DNA of 11,331 nt from an uncultured Alphaproteobacteria bacterium (GTDB lineage Bacteria > Pseudomonadota > Alphaproteobacteria > Rhizobiales > Ancalomicrobiaceae). Below, in pieces: positions 5,286 through 11,331 of this stretch. Every line of letters begins with the position of its first letter. The stretch's first letter is position 1. The notes beneath the pieces were generated by a model, which saw only the letters and a program-made list of their open reading frames with translations, was not told the origin of the DNA and made no database searches. Position numbers and translations under genes: made by a program. The stretch is from positions 1 through 11,331 of the forward strand of contig CALFRR010000035.1 in the NCBI GenBank assembly GCA_937919435.1, given 5' to 3'.

Positions 5286-7994
5286 ATGAGCGGAGCGGCG
5301 ACGCAGGTGGGTCGGTCGTGGCGGCGCCTCGCGCCGCTCCTGCTGTTCTGCCTCGGTCTGCTGGTCGCCGCAGTCGCACCGGCCCGGGCCGAACGCCGTG
5401 TCGCTCTGGTGATCGGCAACTCGACCTACAAGAGTGTCGTCGCCCTCACCAATCCGAAGAACGATGCCGAAGACGTCGCCACCTCGCTGCGGGATCTCGG
5501 TTTCGAAGTGATGATCCGCCTCGACGTCGAGAAGAACGCCATTCGTCCGGTGCTGAAGGACTTCTCGCGACTGGTCACCGGCGCCGATACGGCGCTCGTC
5601 TACTATGCGGGTCATGCGCTCCAATATCAGGGGCGCTATTTCCTGATGCCGACCGATGCGGCGCTCGAGGACGAAGACGCGCTGAAGTTCGACATGCTGC
5701 CCGCCGACGACATCAAGGACGTGCTCGCCAAGGTCGCCGGCATCCGGATCATGATCTTCGACGCCTGCCGCAACGACCCCTTCACCGATCGCCCGGCTCC
5801 CGGCGCCGCCCCGGCCGGCCGGCCGCAGAGCCAGACCCGCGGGCTGACCCGGGTGATCCGGCCGCAGGGCTCGATCACCGCCTTCGCCACCGCGCCGTTC
5901 GACGTCGCCGAGGACGGCAAGGCGCGCAACAGCCCGTTCACCCGGGCCTTCCTGAAGTGGACGAAGGAGCCGGGACTCGAGATCACCCAGATGTTCCGGA
6001 GGATCACCAAGGACGTCTTCGAGATCACCGGCGGACGACAGACCCCGGAGATCACCGTCTCGCTGCTCGAGGAATACTACCTCAACCGGACCGAATCCGA
6101 CCGGATGTTCTGGACGCGGATCCGCTGGTCGGAGGAGGTCGGCGACTTCCGCGATTTCCTCTCGCGGTTCCCCGAGTCCGAGTTCGTGCCCGAAGCACGG
6201 TTCCGCCTGCAGATGCTCGACGATGCCCGCCGCATCCTCGACGAGGCCAAGCGAAAGGCGGAGGCGGCCGCGGCGGCGGATCGCGACCGCCTCGCCCGAG
6301 AACGTCGGGAACGGGCCTGCACCGCGGAGGCGACGCGGGTCGGCGAACTCTTCGCGGCCAACGACAAGGCGGGCCTCGCCGAGCTGCGCCGACAGGCGCA
6401 GTGCCCGACGACTTCGGCGCGGGTCGATGCGGCGTTGACCGAATTCGCCTCGCGGGAGGCGGCGGAAAAGACCCGTGCCGAAGCGGAAGCCGCGCGGATC
6501 GCGCGGGAGGAGGCCTGTCGCCGCGAGGTGGCGCAGGTCGATCAACTGTCGTCGGCCGGTCGCAAGGCCGATCTCCAGGCGCTCCAGGCGAAATCGACCT
6601 GTGACGAGACCCGCGGCCGGGTCGAGGCGGCGCTCGCCGACATCGCGCGGCGCGAGGCGGAGGCCGCGCGGATCGCGCTCGAGGAGGCCTGTCGCAAGGA
6701 GGCCGTCCAGATCCAGACCCTCGCTCAGGCGGGCCGCTCGGCCGAACTCCAGGCGCTCGCCGGCAGGAGCGGCTGCGCCGAGACCAGGGCGGCGGTCGAT
6801 GCCGCACTCGCCGAGATCGGCCGTCGCGAACTGGCCGAGAAGCAGCGTCGTGAACTCGAAGCGGCGCAGAAGGCCCGGGAGGCGCAGGAAAAGGCCGAGG
6901 CCGCGGCCCGTCTGGCGCGCGACGAGGCCTGCCGGAAGGAGGCCGGGCAGATCGACGGTCTCGCCGGCGCCGGCCGGAAGGTGGATCTCCAGTCGCTCCA
7001 GGCGAAGACCACCTGCGACGAGAACCGCGGTCGGATCGAAGCGGCGCTCGCCGACATCGCCCGGCGCGAGGCTGAGGCGAAGGAAGCCGCCCGCCAGGAC
7101 GCCTGTCGCAAGGAGGCGGGCCAGATCGCCACGCTCGGTACCGCCGGCCGGAAGACGGATCTCCAGGCGCTCGCCGGCCGGCTCGGCTGCGAGGAGAACC
7201 GCGCGCGGGTCGAGGCGGCGCTTGCCGACATCGCGCGCCGCGAAGCGGAGACGGCCGAGCGTCAGTGCGTCGCCGAACAGGCCGCCTTCGATCGTCTGGA
7301 CAAATCCTCGAAGACCGCGCTCACCGGTTTCGCCGCGTCGCTGCGCTGCTCGCGGGTCGCCGATCTCGTCGGTTACGAACTCCAGCGGCTCTCGTCCTTC
7401 GAAGCGGCGGCCGAAGCGGTGTGTGTGCAGGAGGCGAGCGAGGTGGAGCGCCTGACGGCGAAGGGCGAAGCCGGCCGCGAGGCGCTGCGCCGGATGGCCG
7501 ACACGATCACCTGTGCGCGATTGAAGCCGGTGATCGTCGCCTCGCTCGAAGTGAAGCCGCCGGCTCTTCCCGAGACGGCGCCGCCGGTCACCATCGATCC
7601 GGCGACGCGGTTCCGCCGGGCGCAGACGGCGCTGAAGCGGATCGGCTGTTGGGACGGCGCGATCGATCCGAAGCGCGAGAGCCAGACCATCGACGCGACC
7701 CGGAAGTACCTCGGTCAGCGGGGGAAGGCACCGGATCGCGACCGGATCGAGATCGACGAGGGGCTGCTCGCGCGCCTCGAGGCCGAACCGGACCGGCGTA
7801 TCTGTCCGCTCGAATGCGACGACGGCGAAGTCGAGCAGGGCGGGCGCTGCGTCAAGAAACGGGTGATCGAGAAGCCGCGCCCGCCCCGCGAGCCCGTCGC
7901 CGAACGCCCGAAGCCGGAGAAGCCGGCGCCGCCGCCCTCGAGATACGAGCCGGCCGCCAAGCCCGCTCGTCCGCAGATCATGCTCGGGCTGTGA
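5286..7994 (+). CDS. Secreted caspase-like (C14) protease with seven Cys-paired helical repeats
   Basis: 902 residues; the start is chosen because a signal peptide (RSWRR, hydrophobic 15-31, likely cleavage after ARA near 35) begins there. The caspase-like domain spans about 37-265: RRVALVIGNSTY, NPKNDAEDVATSLRDLGF, catalytic His110 in YYAGHA and catalytic Cys161 in IFDACRND, both intact. A short helical segment with FLSRFPESEFVPEA (291-304) follows. Residues 340-750 hold seven repeats, each with two cysteines 27-30 residues apart (345/373, 411/439, 469/497, 549/577, 607/635, 661/688, 713/743) around an LQAL-type core, joined by Ala/Glu/Arg coiled-coil-like linkers. The pattern suggests disulfide-stapled helical hairpins. 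Residues 772-835 (RRAQTALKRIGCWDGAID) resemble a peptidoglycan-binding-1 fold, followed by C840, C844, C855 and a Pro/Lys tail. Inferred role: periplasmic Arg/Lys- or Asp-directed protease tethered to the cell wall; specificity is unknown. Confidence 0.92.
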   Translation: MSGAATQVGRSWRRLAPLLLFCLGLLVAAVAPARAERRVALVIGNSTYKSVVALTNPKNDAEDVATSLRDLGFEVMIRLDVEKNAIRPVLKDFSRLVTGADTALVYYAGHALQYQGRYFLMPTDAALEDEDALKFDMLPADDIKDVLAKVAGIRIMIFDACRNDPFTDRPAPGAAPAGRPQSQTRGLTRVIRPQGSITAFATAPFDVAEDGKARNSPFTRAFLKWTKEPGLEITQMFRRITKDVFEITGGRQTPEITVSLLEEYYLNRTESDRMFWTRIRWSEEVGDFRDFLSRFPESEFVPEARFRLQMLDDARRILDEAKRKAEAAAAADRDRLARERRERACTAEATRVGELFAANDKAGLAELRRQAQCPTTSARVDAALTEFASREAAEKTRAEAEAARIAREEACRREVAQVDQLSSAGRKADLQALQAKSTCDETRGRVEAALADIARREAEAARIALEEACRKEAVQIQTLAQAGRSAELQALAGRSGCAETRAAVDAALAEIGRRELAEKQRRELEAAQKAREAQEKAEAAARLARDEACRKEAGQIDGLAGAGRKVDLQSLQAKTTCDENRGRIEAALADIARREAEAKEAARQDACRKEAGQIATLGTAGRKTDLQALAGRLGCEENRARVEAALADIARREAETAERQCVAEQAAFDRLDKSSKTALTGFAASLRCSRVADLVGYELQRLSSFEAAAEAVCVQEASEVERLTAKGEAGREALRRMADTITCARLKPVIVASLEVKPPALPETAPPVTIDPATRFRRAQTALKRIGCWDGAIDPKRESQTIDATRKYLGQRGKAPDRDRIEIDEGLLARLEAEPDRRICPLECDDGEVEQGGRCVKKRVIEKPRPPREPVAERPKPEKPAPPPSRYEPAAKPARPQIMLGL
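6318..7550 (+). repeat. Coding repeats: seven two-cysteine helical units
   Basis: Degenerate in-frame repeats within the caspase-like gene. Units 2-5 are most alike (consensus ACRKEAxQIxxLAxAGRKxDLQAL then C, RxRVEAALADIARREAEA), with Cys-to-Cys unit steps of 58, 80 and 58 residues. The 80-residue step reflects an inserted KQRRELEAAQKAREAQEKAEA linker. Units 1, 6 and 7 are diverged but keep the cysteine pair. Confidence 0.85.
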
Positions 7995-8114
7995 GTGCCG
8001 GCGCGGATCGGAGGCCGAACCCAGCGGGCGCCACGGCGCGCCGTTCGTCCCGCCACCGGGCGGAAAGGGTAGGCGCGCCGGATGAACGGCTGCCGGCGCT
8101 CTCCGTCCGCTCGT

Positions 8115-8140
8115 GCCCGGGAGACCGGGCGTCCGTCTTT
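8115..8140 (+). terminator. Putative intrinsic terminator of the caspase-like gene
   Basis: A 6-bp GCCCGG/CCGGGC stem (8115-8120 with 8125-8130) is closed by a GNRA-type loop GAGA, extendable by two G-U pairs, and followed by GTCCGTCTTT. It lies 120 nt after the stop. The T tract is short, so efficiency is uncertain. Confidence 0.45.
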
Positions 8141-8163
8141 CCTGCCGAACCGGCCGATCTCGA

Positions 8164-8199
8164 ACCGACGACGTTTCGACCGTTCGAAACGTCGTCGGT
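8164..8199. repeat. Perfect 16-bp inverted repeat with 4-nt loop
   Basis: Left arm 8164-8179 (ACCGACGACGTTTCGA) is the exact reverse complement of right arm 8184-8199, with loop CCGT. It sits between convergent transcription units, so it could be a bidirectional terminator, but no T tract flanks either side. An extragenic palindrome family or an operator are alternatives. Confidence 0.9.
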
Positions 8200-8446
8200 G
8201 GAGGCGGGCCCGAACGGGCGTCGGCCGGTCGGGCCGCACCGCTCATGGGTTTCGGACGAGTCGGGATTTCGTGAAGCGGGTGCGACGCCGGCGAGGGGAT
8301 CCGCGCGGTCGTGACGAGAGGTGGATCTTTCCCTCGACTTCGGGTGGTGAGCGACGACCCGCGCCGACGGTGCGACGAACCCGCGGGCGTCGGGACCGCA
8401 TCGCGGGTGCCGGATCGCTCGGGATCGTCGCCCTACGATCGGGGGG

Positions 8447-8731
8447 TCAGTAGGCGGTTCCGAGCATCGGATAGCTCGGGCAGGCGAGACCGCGACACCT
8501 CCGAGCCCGCGGCGGCGCCGGGATCGCCTCTGCCGTGGTCGGATTGGCCGGTGTGATCCAGCGATCTGTCACCGGCGCCGGCCGGGGCAGATTGATCGCG
8601 ATCGGTCGGCGTTGTCCGCTCGGCTCCTGGACGGCGGTCTGCGCGGCGACCGGCGCGGTCGCGAACAACATCGCGACGAGTGCGGCGGCAATCGGCGTCG
8701 GAAGCTTCGGTGCGACACGCATCTTCGTCAT
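8447..8731 (-). CDS. Small secreted protein, 94 residues, unknown function
   Basis: Begins MTKMRVAPKLPTPIAAALVA, with a clear Sec signal peptide (basic n-region, hydrophobic core about 12-27, APVAA before QT near residue 30). The mature part is about 64 residues, rich in Pro, Ala and Arg, ending in RRCRGLACPSYPMLGTAY with two cysteines five residues apart that could form a small disulfide loop. An alternative ATG at 8722 would give 91 residues with the same signal peptide; neither start has a strong Shine-Dalgarno. A longer open frame to 9124 overlaps the IalB gene in another frame and its extension looks non-coding. It follows the IalB gene on the same strand by 187 nt. No family is recognised. 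Confidence 0.65.
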   Translation of the reverse strand: MTKMRVAPKLPTPIAAALVAMLFATAPVAAQTAVQEPSGQRRPIAINLPRPAPVTDRWITPANPTTAEAIPAPPRARRCRGLACPSYPMLGTAY

Positions 8732-8819
8732 CCATCGTCGTTTCGAGCGGACACGCTCCCGTTTCACGGTCCCCGACGGTCGTTCGGGACCCCGATCTCG
8801 GGTGGTCGCCGCCGGCTCC

Positions 8820-8838
8820 TTCGTCCGAATCGGACGAA
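8820..8838. repeat. 9-bp inverted repeat around one base
   Basis: Left arm TTCGTCCGA (8820-8828) and right arm TCGGACGAA (8830-8838) are perfect complements around a central A. It lies between the IalB stop (80 nt) and the small secreted gene start (89 nt). It could be an operator-like palindrome for the small gene or a weak terminator for IalB; no T tract follows on the minus strand. Confidence 0.6.
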
Positions 8839-8918
8839 AGAACTGAAGCGGCCGACGGCAAGAAGTTTCGATGGGAAAAGCGGCGTCGATGTGGCGGTCC
8901 CGCAGTCCGTCGCCGAGC

Positions 8919-9518
8919 TCAGTTCTTGATTTCTGCCAGTACCTTGTCGATTCCTTTGAGCGGCAGCTCGAGTCGCATGTTGTTTCCAGACGAACCGTAA
9001 ACGACGACTTCCACCGTTTCGGCGGTAACCAGATCTTTTCGCAGGGCCGCGTCGACGGTGACCGGTGCCGTACAGTGGGTCGGCTCGCAGGTGGCGAACG
9101 AGAGCTTCCGCAGTGCGGCGGCACCGACCTTGAAGTCGATGCCTCTGGTGATCGCCACGCCGGTGAGCGTCGTCACCGTGCTCTCGATGGTGCCGTCGAG
9201 CGTCTGCGCGATCGTCCAGCCGAACACGAGTTGCTTGGTCTCGCGTTTGAACGCCTGCAACTGGCCGAAGCAGACCCGCTTCTTCGTGTCCGCATAGTCG
9301 TTGCAGGTCAGCCGCCAGTTGTCGAAGCTCTGGATCTCGGTGCGGGTCGGAGCCGGTGCCTGTGCCGGTGCCTTCTCGGCCGGCGTGGCCTTCTCCGCGG
9401 GGACCGACTTGGCCGTTCCCGCCGGTATCTGTGCGGGCTTCGCCGGCTGTGCGGCGGCGCCGATCGTCGTCGCGAGGAGAACGCCGAGGGCGGTTGAGAT
9501 CGACTTCGAAGTGAGCAT
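8919..9518 (-). CDS. IalB-family secreted protein
   Basis: 199 residues. A signal peptide spans about 1-23 (LGVLLATTIGAAA before QP), then an Ala/Pro/Lys/Glu-rich linker to about 58, then the IalB (invasion associated locus B, PF06776) domain at 62-195. Family hallmarks are FDNWRLTC, cysteines 72, 83, 144 and 149 in two likely disulfides, the VFGWTIAQTLDGTIESTVTT strands, a GVAITRGIDFKVG strand and LSFATCEPTHCTAPV. The IalB family is named for a Bartonella factor needed for erythrocyte invasion, but it is widespread in free-living alphaproteobacteria, where its role is unclear and periplasmic or outer-membrane-associated. The start is supported by GAGGA 6 nt upstream. The gene follows the autotransporter stop by 141 nt on the same strand. 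Confidence 0.93.
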   Translation of the reverse strand: MLTSKSISTALGVLLATTIGAAAQPAKPAQIPAGTAKSVPAEKATPAEKAPAQAPAPTRTEIQSFDNWRLTCNDYADTKKRVCFGQLQAFKRETKQLVFGWTIAQTLDGTIESTVTTLTGVAITRGIDFKVGAAALRKLSFATCEPTHCTAPVTVDAALRKDLVTAETVEVVVYGSSGNNMRLELPLKGIDKVLAEIKN

Positions 9519-9659
9519 GGCGTGTCCTCGTCGGCCTTCGGGTGTCGCCGTCGCCCGCCTCCGCCCGCTCCGGCGATCGGCGGCGCCTCTCGAGGCGAAA
9601 TCGCCCCCGAACCCTGAGGCTCGGAGGCGAATCGCGGTCGACCCCTGTCACACAAGAGA

Positions 9660-11331
9660 TCAGAACTGGTAGCGAAGGCCAGCGGTGACCGATGCGCCGT
9701 CGATCTTCGGCCCGTAGCGGTAGTCGCCGCGGACGAACCCGGTGAGGCCGGTCGTCAGCGACTGCCCGGCGATCGAGAGGCCGACCTGTCCGAAGCCGCC
9801 GACCCGGTTGGTGGTGATGTCCGCTGCGGAGGTTCCCTCGGTGAAGGTCGCGGTCGCGTTGCCGGCGAACTCCTGCCACCAGCTGAGCTGCAGCGACGGC
9901 CGCAGCACGAAGGTGTCGGAGAGCATGTAGGAGGTGCCGACCCGCAGGCGCGCCGAACCGATCACGCTGGTCAGGTCGTCCATGCGGATCCTGGAATTGA
10001 TCAGCGTCGGGATCGGAACGTCGCTGACGTGGACGGTCGCATAGTTGAGGCCCAGCGATGGTTCGATGAACCAGCTCTCGCTGAGCGGGATCACCTTGCC
10101 GGAGGTCACGATCACGCTGTAGCCCTGAGCCCGGACGTTCTCACCGTTCGGGATGGCGACCCCGTTGGTCAACTTGATGTCGAAGAAGTTCCGTTGCACC
10201 TGGAGGTCGGCGAACCAGCCGTTGCCGGTCAACGCTCCGTAGGCCCCGAAGAACGGTGCATCGACGTCGGACTTCGACAGACCCGTGGACAGTCGGTCGG
10301 TGTTGCTCACCCGGACGTAGCCACCGGTCAGGCCGAAGTGCGCGTTGAATCCGGATCCGCCGATGTCCGAGATGCCGCCGTCGAGCCCCATCTGGAAGCC
10401 CTCGAAGGTCGAGCGGAACCGCGACTTCGCCGTGAAGCCGGTGGTGGTGGTGTCGCTCTCGATCTCGTACTGGCCGGCCTTGGTGCGCAGCCAGATGCCG
10501 AAGGACAGCTGGTCCTGTTTCGGATCGATCGGCCCGGTGACGAAGGCGCTGGTCGGTTCGGCGAAGCCGGTGATCATCGACGTGACCGCCGCGGTCACCG
10601 AAGCCGCCGCCGCACCGGTCGAGTTCGGATTGAGCGACGCGACCACCGCCCAATCGGTTCCGATCCGTTTCAGGGCGTAGTTGACCAGCGAGCTGGAGCC
10701 GAGCGACGACGTCGTGAAGGCGGTGGTGCTCGCACTCGTGTCGCCCGACACGACGGTGATCGGGGTGGTGAAGAACCCCTTCGTGCCGACGCTGTTGAAC
10801 ACGATGTTGGTCGAGCCCGAAGACCCGGCGCCGGTGAGCGTGATCAGGTCGGACCGGGTGCCCGATCCGCCGGTCGCCAGGCTGATGTCCATCGTCACCG
10901 TCGATGCGCCCGAACCGGCGAAGGAGGCGACCGTCAGGGTCGTGTAGGTCGCCGATCCGTTGGCCATCACCACGGTGCCGGAGTTCGAGAAGGCGCCCGT
11001 CGAGGTGAAGGACGCCCCCGCGGCCGAGGTCGTCAGCGTCCCGGTGTTGGTCACCGTACCGGCGGTGGTGGTGTTGGTGTTGACCAGTGCTCCGCCGTTG
11101 ACGATCGATGCGAAGGCGTCGGTTCCGGCGAGCGTGGTCGTTCCGGACGTCGTCGTCAGCGTCGATGTTCCGAGGATGCCGGTGATGCTGCCGCCGGTCG
11201 AGCCGATCGCACTGGTGAGCGTGCCGTTGGTGAGCGTGCCACCGGCGAGGGTGATCGCACCGACGGTCTGAGTGGAGCCGCCGAGGTCGAGGGTGCCGCC
11301 GTTCTGCACGGTGGTGGCGGAGACCTGCGAG
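9660..11331 (-). CDS. Autotransporter (type Va), C-terminal part, 5' truncated by the window
   Basis: The frame is open to the window edge; 556 residues are visible and the real start lies beyond. Visible residues 1-230 are Gly/Thr/Ser/Asn-rich beta-helix passenger (GGTLDLGGSTQTVGAITLAGG, TVTNTGTLTT, FSNSGTVVM). The junction region (RSDLITLTGAGSSGSTNIVF ... YALKRIGTDWAVVAS) resembles the AidA/pertactin passenger C-terminal segment. A probable linker helix at about 238-256 precedes a C-terminal beta-barrel of about 283 residues (PF03797-like), ending in RYQF with the terminal Phe expected for BamA recognition. No cysteine is visible, as expected for a passenger crossing the periplasm. Function depends on the missing N-terminus; adhesion is common for this type. 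Confidence 0.92.
   Translation of the reverse strand, partial: SQVSATTVQNGGTLDLGGSTQTVGAITLAGGTLTNGTLTSAIGSTGGSITGILGTSTLTTTSGTTTLAGTDAFASIVNGGALVNTNTTTAGTVTNTGTLTTSAAGASFTSTGAFSNSGTVVMANGSATYTTLTVASFAGSGASTVTMDISLATGGSGTRSDLITLTGAGSSGSTNIVFNSVGTKGFFTTPITVVSGDTSASTTAFTTSSLGSSSLVNYALKRIGTDWAVVASLNPNSTGAAAASVTAAVTSMITGFAEPTSAFVTGPIDPKQDQLSFGIWLRTKAGQYEIESDTTTTGFTAKSRFRSTFEGFQMGLDGGISDIGGSGFNAHFGLTGGYVRVSNTDRLSTGLSKSDVDAPFFGAYGALTGNGWFADLQVQRNFFDIKLTNGVAIPNGENVRAQGYSVIVTSGKVIPLSESWFIEPSLGLNYATVHVSDVPIPTLINSRIRMDDLTSVIGSARLRVGTSYMLSDTFVLRPSLQLSWWQEFAGNATATFTEGTSAADITTNRVGGFGQVGLSIAGQSLTTGLTGFVRGDYRYGPKIDGASVTAGLRYQF

Larger units (their letters stand above)
7995..8446. other. Intergenic region between convergent units
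   Basis: 452 nt with no frame showing a ribosome binding site, signal peptide or recognisable domain; the open frames here are continuations of shadow frames. It contains a terminator-like hairpin and a long perfect dyad, listed separately. Confidence 0.6.

Noticed and set aside
5223..8246. 1007-residue open frame on the minus strand
   Set aside because: It lies antisense to the caspase-like gene and mirrors its repeats; composition is low-complexity Arg/Leu/Gly with no domain, signal peptide or ribosome site. It follows from GC-rich codon bias.
8732..9124. N-terminal extension of the small secreted gene
   Set aside because: It overlaps the IalB gene in another frame, is Arg/Ser/Pro-rich and would bury the signal peptide.

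Overview
The window is very GC-rich, with strongly GC-biased third codon positions that create long antisense shadow ORFs. The protein families present (IalB, a classical autotransporter, secreted caspase-like proteins with DUF4384-like modules) point to an alphaproteobacterium, probably Hyphomicrobiales/Rhizobiales. This placement is an inference from family content; no rRNA or housekeeping marker is present.

Plus-strand block (3-7994), an envelope-located protease and accessory cluster: (i) the C-terminal part of a single-pass membrane protein with a Pro/Gln/Trp repeat linker, a transmembrane helix and a periplasmic domain, probably the tail of a membrane Ser/Thr kinase; (ii) a 108-residue soluble protein, weakly YezG/DUF600-like; (iii) a secreted 270-residue protein with a DUF4384-like module; (iv) a secreted 833-residue protein fusing an apparently intact trypsin-like protease to a caspase-like domain that has lost both catalytic residues, followed by another DUF4384-like module; (v) a secreted 902-residue caspase-like protein with an intact His/Cys dyad, seven Cys-paired helical repeats and a C-terminal peptidoglycan-binding-like and Cys-rich region. 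Genes iii and iv are 16 nt apart and should be co-transcribed. Genes iii and v are each preceded by a similar promoter-like sequence (TTG/GTG -35, 17-nt spacer, TAGxCT -10), about 50 nt before the expected leader end.

Intergenic block (7995-8446): no supported gene. It holds a terminator-like hairpin (8115-8130) and a perfect 16-bp dyad (8164-8199), between convergent transcription units.

Minus-strand block (8447-11331): in transcription order, a classical autotransporter running off the window edge, an IalB-family secreted protein, and a small 94-residue secreted protein not previously obvious because it sits inside a longer spurious frame.

The most unusual part is the two adjacent secreted caspase-fold proteins, one active-looking and one a pseudocaspase fused to an active-looking trypsin. 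A periplasmic proteolytic relay or regulated protease complex is a reasonable but untested hypothesis.
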